Assembly (NCBI RefSeq): GCF_026339935.1
Contig: NZ_JAPEPX010000001.1
Location: forward strand, 434,001-498,000
Length of the DNA stretch: 64,000 nucleotides
Reading direction: 5' to 3'
Source: Streptomyces sp. NBC_01551
Lineage (GTDB): Bacteria; Actinomycetota; Actinomycetes; Streptomycetales; Streptomycetaceae
Shown piece by piece: positions 39,790 to 47,786 of this stretch (positions are counted from its first letter, which is position 1; each line of letters starts with the position of its first letter). The notes beneath the pieces are model-generated. The model worked only from the letters and a program-made list of their open reading frames with translations. It made no database searches and had not been told where the DNA came from. The position numbers were made by a program, and so were the translations under genes.

Positions 39790-41061
39790 GTGAGCACGGC
39801 ACGGTCCGGGCAGCGCCCGGAGTCTTCCGGGGGCTCCGCGAGGGCTTGGCGGGACGCCCTCGTCGCGGTCGTCGCGGGCTTCGCCGTGATGGGCGTGCTC
39901 GCCGCGGCGGGGCTCGCGTACGCGGGCGCGGCCGGGCTCCCCGAAGGCGCGTTCCCCCGGGTGGTGGCGGCCGTCGTGGTGATGGCGGCGGGCGGCTCGA
40001 TGGAAGTGTCCGGCGAGGCCGGGTTCCTGGCCGGGGCCGACGCGAGCCTGTCCGTACTACCGCTGTCGGTCAGCCTCGGCGGCGCGCTCACGGCCGGGTC
40101 CCTCTTCCTGCGGCCGCTGCACAACCGGGCGGTGGCCGGGCCGCGCGAACTGCTGGCCCGGGCAGGTCCATTGGTGCTGTTGTGGATGGTCGCACTGACC
40201 GGCGTCGCGCTCCTGGCCCGCCAGACGTTCGGGATCTCCACTGGCGACTCCCCTCTCGGGCAGATCGGCGAACTCCTGGACTCCGGCCCGACGGTCGGGT
40301 TCGAGGCCGTCCTGCCCGCCACCCTGTTCTACGGCTTGCTGTGGATCCTCGGCCTGTTGGTGATCTCCCTACTGGTCTCCCGCCGCGCGCCGCTGCCCGC
40401 GAGGCTGGTCCGCTTCCACGCGGCGGTCCGGCCGGTCGCACACGCCACCGTCGTCCTGCTCCTCGCGTACGTGGTTCTCGGCGTCGTGGTCGGCCTGGTG
40501 GTGGCCGCCACCCAGGGCCATACGGCGCGCACCCTGGCGGTGGTCCTGCTCGGCCTGCCGAACCTGGCCTGGATGGCGCTGACGCTGGGCTTCGGCGGGG
40601 CGTGGCAGGGCCGGGTCGACGGCCCCTTCGGGCTGCCGATGCCGCACCTGCTGGACGAGGTGCTGCGCGGCCCGGAGCTGTCCACGGTGGACGTGGGCTC
40701 CCTCGCGGAGCAGGACGCCCGGGCGTGGTGGCTGGTGGTGGTCGCGGCCGTCCTGCTGCTCGGCACGGGCTTCTTGGCGGCCGCCCGCTCCCCCGCCGGC
40801 GTCCGCCCGTGGCAGCATGCCGTCCACCTGGGCGCGTCCCTGGCCCTCGCCACCTTGACGATCTGTCTCCTGGGCCGCGTACAGGCCCAGTTCGGCCTGT
40901 CCGTCCTGGGCATCGGCGAGGTGGACGCCCTGAACGGCACGGTGACCTTGGACCCGGTGCTGTGGCGGACGGTGGGCCTGGCGCTGCTCTGGGGCGCCCT
41001 GGCCGGCTACCTCGGCGCCCTCCTGGCCCGCCCCGTCCACCGCCGCGGGCGCGTGGGGTAG
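39790..41061 (+). CDS. Streptophobe-family polytopic membrane protein
   Basis: 423 residues with about ten hydrophobic segments and almost no soluble domain. The first helix starts at ALVAVVAGFAVMGVLAAAG. YAGAAGLPEGAFPRVVAAVVVMAAGGS and a late SVLGIGEVDALNGTV segment are characteristic of the family NCBI calls streptophobe, a name for very hydrophobic Streptomyces proteins of unknown role. The start is GTG in GCGGGGTGAGC. It is divergent from the DUF6777 gene across 157 bases that contain the dyad GAAAT-N6-ATTTC (39702-39717). I can say nothing about its substrate. Confidence 0.85.
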   Translation: MSTARSGQRPESSGGSARAWRDALVAVVAGFAVMGVLAAAGLAYAGAAGLPEGAFPRVVAAVVVMAAGGSMEVSGEAGFLAGADASLSVLPLSVSLGGALTAGSLFLRPLHNRAVAGPRELLARAGPLVLLWMVALTGVALLARQTFGISTGDSPLGQIGELLDSGPTVGFEAVLPATLFYGLLWILGLLVISLLVSRRAPLPARLVRFHAAVRPVAHATVVLLLAYVVLGVVVGLVVAATQGHTARTLAVVLLGLPNLAWMALTLGFGGAWQGRVDGPFGLPMPHLLDEVLRGPELSTVDVGSLAEQDARAWWLVVVAAVLLLGTGFLAAARSPAGVRPWQHAVHLGASLALATLTICLLGRVQAQFGLSVLGIGEVDALNGTVTLDPVLWRTVGLALLWGALAGYLGALLARPVHRRGRVG

Positions 41062-41103
41062 CGACTGAATGCCGACAGGTGCGTCAGGTCCGGGAACCGG
41101 TGG

Positions 41104-41985
41104 TCAGTGGAGACGGTGGCGGGCCGTCCAGGAGGTGAGGGACGCGGCGATCAGCGCCGGCTGGTCCTCCGGGGTGTGGTGGCCGGCGGGTACGGCGTGG
41201 TGTTCTACCTCCAGGGCGGCGATGTTCCGCGCGCACCAGGCGACCAGTTCCGGGCCCATCATCACGCCGGGTCCGGGCGCGAAGGTCAGCAGCAGCTTCG
41301 GCACGTCGGCGCTCGCCTCCAGCCAGGCGCCGTACGCCTCGACCCGCGCCACCACCTCGGCCGGTTCGCCGCCCAGCGGCATCGAACGGGCCCACCGCAG
41401 AAGCGGTCTGCGGCTCTCCCGGGTGGGGTACGGGGCCCGGTAGGCGGCCAGGTCGGCCGGGTCCAACGGGGTGGCGACGGTGCCGGGGAGCGCCTCCTCG
41501 ACGAAGGCGTTCTCGTCGAGGATCATCGCCTCGCCCACCCCGTGCGTCTTGACGGCCCGGAACAACTCGCGCCCGCCCTCCGGGAATTCCTCCCACTGCA
41601 TCGGCTTGACGATGGTCTCGGTGAAGGCGATGCCCCGCACCCGCCCCGGGTGGCGCGCGGCCCAGTCGAAGGCGAGCGCGCCGCCCCAGTCGTGGCCGAT
41701 CAGGATCACCTCGTCGAGGCCGAGCGCATCGAACCAGCCGTCCAGATGGCGGGCCTGGTCGGCGAAGGTGTAGTCGATGTCCGGCTTGCCCGACCGGCCC
41801 ATGCCGATCAGGTCCGGGGCGAGCCGGCGCCCCCCGCCCCCGACGGCCGGGAGGATGTCACGCCAGAGGTGCGAGGAAGTGGGGTTGCCGTGCAGGAACA
41901 CCATCGGCGTACCGGCATCGGTACCGGCATCGGCGCCGAGTTCGAGGTGGTGCATCGTCGTGTCGAGGACGGGCAGTACGGGCAC
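41104..41985 (-). CDS. Haloalkane dehalogenase
   Basis: 293 residues, alpha/beta-hydrolase fold. The catalytic set of DhaA-type dehalogenases is complete: nucleophile D99 in IGHDWGG, halide-binding N34 in LHGNPTSSHLW and W100, catalytic acid E123 in AFTETIV, and the histidine in GHHTPEDQP near 270. The spacing is seven residues short of DhaA throughout, as expected for a shorter N-terminus. It would hydrolyse haloalkanes to alcohols in the cytosol; natural substrates of such enzymes are mostly unknown. The GTG has GGAAGG seven bases upstream. The upstream gene on this strand is an NmrA-like protein. Confidence 0.93.
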   Translation of the reverse strand: MPVLPVLDTTMHHLELGADAGTDAGTPMVFLHGNPTSSHLWRDILPAVGGGGRRLAPDLIGMGRSGKPDIDYTFADQARHLDGWFDALGLDEVILIGHDWGGALAFDWAARHPGRVRGIAFTETIVKPMQWEEFPEGGRELFRAVKTHGVGEAMILDENAFVEEALPGTVATPLDPADLAAYRAPYPTRESRRPLLRWARSMPLGGEPAEVVARVEAYGAWLEASADVPKLLLTFAPGPGVMMGPELVAWCARNIAALEVEHHAVPAGHHTPEDQPALIAASLTSWTARHRLH

Positions 41986-42056
41986 GTGAACGCCTTCCGG
42001 TCGGGTTCGGTCAGGTCCGGGCAGGTCGGGTCCGGGCAGGTCAGCTCTGGCCAGGG

Positions 42057-42872
42057 TCAGCGGAACGCGGCGGCGGCGCCGGCCGCCCAGTCGGCGAAGG
42101 TGCGGGGCGCCCGGCCCAGGACGCGTTCGACGTCCGGGCTGGTCCGCCGCTCGGCGGGCAGCGGCTCGCCGAGGATGCCGAGGGTGCCCTCCGCCACGGG
42201 TTCGGGCATGAACCGCAGCATCCGCTCCCGGGCCTGGGCCCGCGTCAGCTCCATGAACCGCACCGGGGCCCCGATCGCCGCGCCGATCGCCTCCGCCTGC
42301 TCCCTCGGGGTCACCGGCGCCGGCCCGGTGAGTTCGTACGTACGGCCCGTGTGGCCGCTCTCGCGCAGCACCGCCGCCGCCACGGCCGCGACGTCCGCCG
42401 GGTCGACGACCGGCAGCCCGACATCGCCGAACGGCGCCGCCGCGGTGCGCTGCGCACGGACCGAGTCGGCCCACGCGTAGGCGTTGGAATCCAGGCCTCC
42501 GGACCGCAGGATCGTCCAGTCGAGGCCGGACGCGCGGACGGCCTCCTCGAACGTTGCCGGGTGCCGGTAGACCTCCGGGCGCGTCCCCGCGCCCTGCGAC
42601 GAGAGGAGGACGACGCGCCGGACCCCGCCCGCCGCCGCGAGGCGCAGGACGGCCCGCGGGTCCTCGCCCGCCACCAGCAGGAACAGCGTGTCCGCGCCCG
42701 CCAGGGCGGGGCGCAGGCCCTCCGGCTCGGCGAGGTCGGCCCGTACGTGCCGTACCCCCTCGGGCAGTTCACCCGGCCGCCGGGAGACGGCTGTCACCCG
42801 CTCCCCCGCGGCGACCAGCAGCCGTACGAGTTCCCGGCCTACGTTCCCGGTCGCACCCGTTACCACCATCAT
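42057..42872 (-). CDS. NmrA-like NAD(P)-binding protein
   Basis: 271 residues. GATGNVGRELVRLL near residues 5-18 is the glycine-rich Rossmann loop of atypical short-chain dehydrogenases. TLFLLVAG and VVLLSSQGAG follow the SDR topology, but the active-site Tyr-x3-Lys is not in its usual form (NmrA group). Such proteins sense NADP redox state or reduce quinones and alkenes. It is divergent from a TetR gene with repeated dyads in the 102-base gap and is probably its target, with the dehalogenase 71 bases downstream. The start is the ATG eight bases behind GGGGG; GTG 42887 is an alternative. Confidence 0.85.
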   Translation of the reverse strand: MMVVTGATGNVGRELVRLLVAAGERVTAVSRRPGELPEGVRHVRADLAEPEGLRPALAGADTLFLLVAGEDPRAVLRLAAAGGVRRVVLLSSQGAGTRPEVYRHPATFEEAVRASGLDWTILRSGGLDSNAYAWADSVRAQRTAAAPFGDVGLPVVDPADVAAVAAAVLRESGHTGRTYELTGPAPVTPREQAEAIGAAIGAPVRFMELTRAQARERMLRFMPEPVAEGTLGILGEPLPAERRTSPDVERVLGRAPRTFADWAAGAAAAFR

Positions 42873-42901
42873 GCGCATTTCCCCCACTCACTCGGCCAGC
42901 C

Positions 42902-42980
42902 AGTCAGTTAGTTGACTGACTTAGTCACGTCACGAACATAGCCCGTCACCACGCCCACGTCTATAGTCAGTCAGGTGACT
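42902..42980. promoter_or_regulatory. AGTCAGT/ACTGACT dyads and leaderless tetR promoter
   Basis: AGTCAGT (42902-42908) and ACTGACT (42915-42921) form an inverted repeat next to the NmrA-like start. A second related element, AGTCA-N6-TGACT (42965-42980), overlaps the TetR start codon. TATAGT at 42962-42967 is a good -10 lying seven bases before the GTG at 42975, which has no ribosome-binding site, so the TetR mRNA is predicted to be leaderless and self-repressed. Confidence 0.6.
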
Positions 42981-43553
42981 CACCCAAAAACTTCCGGGAA
43001 GGCCGCGGGCAAGCGCGAGCGGCTCGCGAACGCCGCGGCCCAGGTGCTGCACGAACAGGGCATCGCCGCCACCACGCTCGCCGACATCGCCCGCGCGGCC
43101 GACGTCCCGGTGGGCAACGTGTACTACTACTTCAAGACCAAGGACCAGCTGGTCGAGGCGGCGATAGGCGCGCACGAGCAGAACCTCCGGCAGCTGATCA
43201 CCGCGCTCGACGCGCTTCCCGCCCCCCAGGACCGGCTGAAGGCCCTGCTGGGCGGCTGGGTCGACCAGCGCGAGGTGATGGCCCGGTACGGCTGCCCGAC
43301 CGGCAGCCTGGCCTCCGAGCTCGACAAGCGTGCCGACGGCCTCGACGAGACCATCGCGAAGGTGATGCGGGTGCTCCTCGACTGGTCCGAGCAGCAGTTC
43401 CGGGCCATGGGCCGCGCGGACGCGCGGGAACTCGCGGTCGCGCTGATGGCCGCCTATCAGGGGATCGCCCTGCTCACCAACACCTTCCGCGACCCGGAGC
43501 TGATGGTCCGCGAGGGCCGCCGCCTGGAGCGCTGGATCGATTCCCTGGTCTGA
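42975..43553 (+). CDS. TetR-family transcriptional regulator
   Basis: 192 residues. The TetR DNA-binding domain is residues 10-58 (RERLANAAAQVLHEQGIAATTLADIARAADVPVGNVYYYFKTKDQL). The C-terminal ligand/dimer domain resembles the YcdC/AcrR subgroup (LLGGWVDQREVMARYGCPTGSLASEL). That CPTGSLASEL stretch is common in regulators of NmrA-like and oxidoreductase genes. The GTG start lies within the second dyad, fitting autoregulation. It is divergent from the NmrA-like gene and ends four bases from the convergent kinase gene. Confidence 0.93.
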   Translation: MTHPKTSGKAAGKRERLANAAAQVLHEQGIAATTLADIARAADVPVGNVYYYFKTKDQLVEAAIGAHEQNLRQLITALDALPAPQDRLKALLGGWVDQREVMARYGCPTGSLASELDKRADGLDETIAKVMRVLLDWSEQQFRAMGRADARELAVALMAAYQGIALLTNTFRDPELMVREGRRLERWIDSLV

Positions 43554-43557
43554 GGCC

Positions 43558-44589
43558 CTACGGCTCCCGGTGGGCGCGGAACACCGGCGTGGCCCACTGC
43601 GGTGGTGGAGGCGGGGGCCCGGACGGCGTCAGCGGCCGGGGCTTCGGCGGCGTCGGGGGAGCGAGCGGCGCGGCGAGCGGGGCGGCGCCCGCACCCGCCC
43701 GGCGCAGGGCCGAGGTGAATTCCAGGCAGCTGCCCCAGCGGTCCTCCGGGGACTTGGCCAGGGCCTTCGCCAGGACGTCGTCCGCCGCCGGCGGCAGGTC
43801 CGGCCGCCGTGAGCTCAGCGGGGGCGCCGGGTCGTACTGGTGCGCCCACAGCAGGGCCATGTCGTCCTCGCGCTGGAAGGGCGGCCCGCCGGCCAGCATC
43901 TCGTAGACGACGCAGCCCAGGCTGTAGACGTCGCACCGCCCGTCCACCGGTTTCCCGGCGATCTGCTCGGGCGCGACGTAGTCCAGCGTCCCGACGAACT
44001 GCCCGACGCTGGTGAACCCGGTCAGCGACAGGGACTTCTTCGTCAGCCCGAAGTCCGTCAGGTACACGTGCTCGGGGTGTTCGCTGTCCGTCCCTTCCGC
44101 GACCAGGACGTTCCCCGGCTTCACGTCCCGGTGCACCAGGCCGTGGTCGTGCGCCGCGTCCAGCGCCGAGGCCACCTGGGCGGCGATCCGCACCGCCGCC
44201 TCGACCGGCATCGGACCCGTCCGGTCCAACAGCGCCCGCAGGTCCTGGCCGGCCACGTACCGCATCGCGATGTACAGCAGTCCGTCCGCCTCCCCGGCAT
44301 CAAACACCGGGACGATGTGCGGGTGGTCGATGGCCGCCGCCGCCTTCGACTCGAAGGCGAACCGCTGCCTGAAGGTGTCGTTCCGGGCCAGCTCCGGTGC
44401 CAGCAGTTTCAGTGCCACCGTCCGGTCCAGCCGCAGGTCGTGCGCCTGGTAGACGACCGCCATCCCACCGCGCCCGATCTCGCTCTCCACCTGGTACCCG
44501 GCGATCCGCTTGCCCAGAAGGTCCGCCCGGTGGCCCGCGGGCTCGTACAGCCCGGAGGGGCGGGTGACCTCCTCGGGCTCGGAAGGCAT
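43558..44589 (-). CDS. Soluble Ser/Thr protein kinase of the FHA-exporter operon
   Basis: 343 residues. Bacterial PknB-type kinase domain at about 30-290: GRGGMAVVY glycine loop, ALKLL lysine, HRDVKPGN catalytic loop, DFGLTKK, and an unusually long Ser/Thr-rich activation segment (SLSLTGFTSVGQFVGTLDYVAPEQ). A Pro/Ala-rich tail follows with no transmembrane helix, so it is cytosolic, unlike most PknB relatives. Its ATG shares one base with the stop of the SH3-like gene, which itself overlaps the FHA-ABC transporter gene: a three-gene coupled operon. It probably phosphorylates the exporter or linker so that FHA domains bind the phosphothreonines. Confidence 0.93.
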   Translation of the reverse strand: MPSEPEEVTRPSGLYEPAGHRADLLGKRIAGYQVESEIGRGGMAVVYQAHDLRLDRTVALKLLAPELARNDTFRQRFAFESKAAAAIDHPHIVPVFDAGEADGLLYIAMRYVAGQDLRALLDRTGPMPVEAAVRIAAQVASALDAAHDHGLVHRDVKPGNVLVAEGTDSEHPEHVYLTDFGLTKKSLSLTGFTSVGQFVGTLDYVAPEQIAGKPVDGRCDVYSLGCVVYEMLAGGPPFQREDDMALLWAHQYDPAPPLSSRRPDLPPAADDVLAKALAKSPEDRWGSCLEFTSALRRAGAGAAPLAAPLAPPTPPKPRPLTPSGPPPPPPQWATPVFRAHREP

Positions 44590-45149
44590 CAGGACTCCCG
44601 CTCGGCCGATGCGGCCGGGGCCACCGACGGGTTCGAGGCGCCCGGGCCGGCCGCCACCGCGTAGGTCGTCAGGTGGAGCCCGTCGCCGTACATCCAGCGC
44701 CCGGAGGCCTCGTCGTACAGCCAGACCGCCTCCCCGTCGAGCACCATCCCGGCCTTCACCCCGAGCGTCGCCCGCCGGAACCCCTCCGTGTCCAGCCGCC
44801 CGGAGCCGAGGTCGTCGGCGGCCCGCCGGTAGCGGTCCAGGGCCTCGGCGGTCCGCGAGAGCAGCGCTCGCGGGTCCTCGGTGCGCGTCAGCGGCTGTCC
44901 GCCGGTCGGGGGCGGCTGCGGTACGGAGACCAGCAGGCGCCCGTCCACCCACGCGGACCACCCGTTGGCGCAGAGGATCTCCGCCCACTCCCCGCGCCGG
45001 GAGAGCAGTTGCACGGGCAGGAAGGCGTCGAGCGGGGTGGTCGGGCGGGAGGTGTCGGGTGCCTCCCAGGCGTGCAGCCCCTCCTGGGGGACGACGTGCG
45101 TGGGCCGGAAGTCCGCGAACTCTTCGGCGCCGACGGACGGGGTCGTCAT
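44589..45149 (-). CDS. SH3-like small protein between kinase and FHA-ABC exporter
   Basis: 186 residues, no signal peptide or membrane helix. Residues 18-78 look like a bacterial SH3-type barrel (THVVPQEGLHAWEAPDTS, FLPVQLLSRRGEWAEILCANGWSAWVDGRLLV). A second half (100-165) has TRTEDPRALLSRTAEALDRY and LGVKAGMVLDGEAVWLYDEASGRWMYGDG. The start overlaps the exporter stop by four bases and the stop touches the kinase start, so the three products are made together. It may be an adaptor or kinase substrate. No homologue of known function is recognised. Confidence 0.8.
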   Translation of the reverse strand: MTTPSVGAEEFADFRPTHVVPQEGLHAWEAPDTSRPTTPLDAFLPVQLLSRRGEWAEILCANGWSAWVDGRLLVSVPQPPPTGGQPLTRTEDPRALLSRTAEALDRYRRAADDLGSGRLDTEGFRRATLGVKAGMVLDGEAVWLYDEASGRWMYGDGLHLTTYAVAAGPGASNPSVAPAASAERES

Positions 45150-47635
45150 CGGGCCTGCTTGCGCATGACCGCGGGCTCGTGCCGCCGCAGCAGCAGGGCG
45201 ACCAGCACCCCGAACAGGACGGACAGGACCACCATCATCCCCATGTTCAGCAGCCACACCCCGCCCGCGTGTGCGAACAGCGGGTCGGCGGCGAGGGTGC
45301 CGGGGACGATCGCGCCCAGGTCGATGGTGCCCGCCATCGCGCCCAGGGCCCAGCGCGAGGGCACCAGCCAGGCCAGTTGCTCGATGACCGGGACCCCGCT
45401 GAGCTGGAGGAGGGCCCCGCAGAACACCACTTGCACGATGGCGAGGAGGACCAGCAGCGGCATGGTGACCTCCTCCTTCGTGACCAGGGCGGAGACCAGC
45501 AGGCCGAGCATCATCGCGGTGAACGACAGCAGGGCGACGGCGAGGGTGATTTCGAGGAGCGGCGGGAGGAACACGCCCTCGCCGTCCGGGGCGCCGAGCT
45601 GTACGCCGAGCAGCGCGACCAGGGTCAGGACGACGGCCTGCGCCACGGTGACGGCGCCGAGCACCACCACCTTGGACATCAGATAGGCCGACCGCGACAG
45701 CCCGACCGCGCGTTCGCGCTGGTGGATGACGCGTTCCTTGACCAGCTCGCGCACGGCGTTGGCGGCGCCGGTCAGCACCCCGCCGACGCACAGGATGAGC
45801 AGGGCGTTGACGGCCGTCTCCGCGGTCAGCGCGCTGCCCGCGAGGGCGCGGGCCATGGCGCCCATCACGAACGGCAGCGCGATCATGACGACGAGGAAGG
45901 TGCGGTCGGCGCCGAGCACGGCGGCGTACCGCCGGATCAGGGTGCCCAGCTGGGAGCGCCGGCTCTGGGCGGTGGGCGCCGGGGCCACGGCCGCCGGCCC
46001 CGCGGTCCGGTCACCGCCGCAGGCTCTGGGCTGGCGGGCGGCGATGTCCACGTAGGCGCGGTACGGCGGCGAGCCCCGGTACTCGCCGGCCCAGTCGCGG
46101 CCGCGCTGGTTCTCGAACGCCTCGAAGGCGTCGGGCCACTGCGTGAAGCCGAAGAAGGCGAGCGTGTCCTCGGGCGGCCCGAAGTAGGCGGTGCGCCCGC
46201 CCGGCGCGAGGACCAGGAGCCGGTCGCAGACGTCGAGGCTGAGCACGCTGTGGGTGACCACGATGACGGTGCGGCCGTCGTCGGCGAGGCCGCGCAGCAT
46301 GCGCATCACCGAGCGGTCCATCCCGGGGTCGAGCCCCGACGTGGGCTCGTCGAGGAAGAGCAGGGAGGGTTTGGTGAGCAGTTCCAGGGCGACGGAGACG
46401 CGTTTGCGCTGGCCGCCGGAGAGGCTGTGGAGGGGCTGGTCGGCGCGCTGCGCGAGGCCGAGTTCGCCGATCACCTCCTCCACCCGGGCCTGCCGTTCCG
46501 CCGTGGCGGTGTCCTGCGGGAAGCGGAGTTCCGCGGCGTAGCCGAGGGCGCGGCGGACGGTGAGCTGGGTGTGCAGGATGTCGTCCTGCGGGACCAGGCC
46601 GATGCGGTTGCGGAGTTCGGCGTAGTCGCGGTAGAGGTCGCGGCCGTCGTAGAGGACGGTGCCGTGGTCGGCGGGGCGCAGCCCGGTGAGCGCGCCGAGG
46701 AGGGTGGACTTGCCGGCTCCGCTGGGTCCGACGACGGCGAGCAGGCATTTGGCGCCGACGGGGAAGGAGACGTGGTCGAGGAGGGTCCTGCGGGCTCGGC
46801 CGGTGCTCACGGACACGGCGAGCTCCTGCACGTCGAGGGAGACCTCGCCGGTGTCGACGTACTCCTGGAGCTGGTCCCCGGCGAGGCAGAAGGCGACATG
46901 GCCGATGCCGATGATGTCGCCCTCGGTGATGCGGGCGGCGCGTTCGACGGGGGCACCGTTCAGGTAGGTGCCGTTGTGGCTGGCGAGGTCGACGATCTCG
47001 TACGTGCCGTCGCCCCGGGCGCGCAGTTCGGCGTGCCGGCGGGAGACGGCGAGGTCGTCGATGACGAGGTCGTTGTCGAGGGCGCGGCCGATGCGGACGG
47101 CGGTCCGGGAGGGCAGCGGGCGGGTGCCGCTGGGCTGCCGGAAGGTGTGGGTCAGGGCGGGCCGCGAGACCGCGGCGGGGCCGTCCCCGGCGGAGGCGGC
47201 CGATGCGGCCGATCCGGCCGGTGCGGCCGGTGCGGGCGATGCCTCCGATGCGCGGGACGCGGAGGGCGCGGCGGACGCGGAGGACGCGGAGGACGCGGGG
47301 GACGCGGCGTGGGGCGCGGGGCCGAGGAGGAGGGCGCGCGGGCCGTCGTCCGCGCCGCCGAAGCGGAGTTCGCTGCCGATTCCGACGGCCCACTCGTGGA
47401 CGCGGTGGCCGTCGGCCCAGGTGCCGTTGGTGCTGTCCTCGTCCTCCAGGGTCCAGTGGTCGCCGTCGGGGCGCAGGACCGCGTGGTGCCACGAGACGCG
47501 GGCGTCGTCGAGGCAGATCTCGCACAGGGGGTCCCGGCCGACGTGATACGTCCGGCCCGGGCTCATCCGTGTGGAGCCCCTGTCGGTTTCCAGGACAAGC
47601 TCGGGCGCGGTCGGCACACCGGGGCGCTGGACCAT
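45146..47635 (-). CDS. Double-FHA-domain ABC exporter (Rv1747-like)
   Basis: 829 residues. FHA1 (about 8-95: YHVGRDPLCEICLDDARVSWHHA, DSTNGTW). Ala/Ser-rich linker (110-155). FHA2 (165-255: IGRALDNDLVIDDLAVSRRHAEL, SHNGTYLNG). ABC ATPase (265-500) with Walker A GPSGAGKST near 308, signature LSGGQRKR near 402, Walker B LLFLDEPTSGLD and VTHS. ABC2-type membrane domain with six helices (about 570-825). Architecture and neighbours match M. tuberculosis Rv1747, whose FHA domains bind threonines phosphorylated by PknF and which affects cell-envelope lipid export. Cargo here is unknown. First gene of the operon. Confidence 0.94.
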   Translation of the reverse strand: MVQRPGVPTAPELVLETDRGSTRMSPGRTYHVGRDPLCEICLDDARVSWHHAVLRPDGDHWTLEDEDSTNGTWADGHRVHEWAVGIGSELRFGGADDGPRALLLGPAPHAASPASSASSASAAPSASRASEASPAPAAPAGSAASAASAGDGPAAVSRPALTHTFRQPSGTRPLPSRTAVRIGRALDNDLVIDDLAVSRRHAELRARGDGTYEIVDLASHNGTYLNGAPVERAARITEGDIIGIGHVAFCLAGDQLQEYVDTGEVSLDVQELAVSVSTGRARRTLLDHVSFPVGAKCLLAVVGPSGAGKSTLLGALTGLRPADHGTVLYDGRDLYRDYAELRNRIGLVPQDDILHTQLTVRRALGYAAELRFPQDTATAERQARVEEVIGELGLAQRADQPLHSLSGGQRKRVSVALELLTKPSLLFLDEPTSGLDPGMDRSVMRMLRGLADDGRTVIVVTHSVLSLDVCDRLLVLAPGGRTAYFGPPEDTLAFFGFTQWPDAFEAFENQRGRDWAGEYRGSPPYRAYVDIAARQPRACGGDRTAGPAAVAPAPTAQSRRSQLGTLIRRYAAVLGADRTFLVVMIALPFVMGAMARALAGSALTAETAVNALLILCVGGVLTGAANAVRELVKERVIHQRERAVGLSRSAYLMSKVVVLGAVTVAQAVVLTLVALLGVQLGAPDGEGVFLPPLLEITLAVALLSFTAMMLGLLVSALVTKEEVTMPLLVLLAIVQVVFCGALLQLSGVPVIEQLAWLVPSRWALGAMAGTIDLGAIVPGTLAADPLFAHAGGVWLLNMGMMVVLSVLFGVLVALLLRRHEPAVMRKQAR

Positions 47636-47703
47636 GAGCAGATTTTCCCACGATCGGACCGGCTCAGCATAACCGCAGGTCAGAGGCCTCTTATGGGTAA
47701 TGA

Positions 47704-47718
47704 CAACGGTCCCCGTTG
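47704..47718. promoter_or_regulatory. Dyad CAACGG-N3-CCGTTG upstream of the metal exporter
   Basis: Perfect 6-base arms around TCC in the divergent gap between the FHA-ABC gene and the CDF exporter, 69 bases before the latter. The position fits a metal-sensing repressor site, but it does not clearly match the Zur consensus. Confidence 0.4.
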
Positions 47719-47786
47719 CAGCCTTTGCCCATCTCGGCGCGGTGCGCTTCACTTCACGCGTCGGAACCGAATCAACGGGGGATCCC

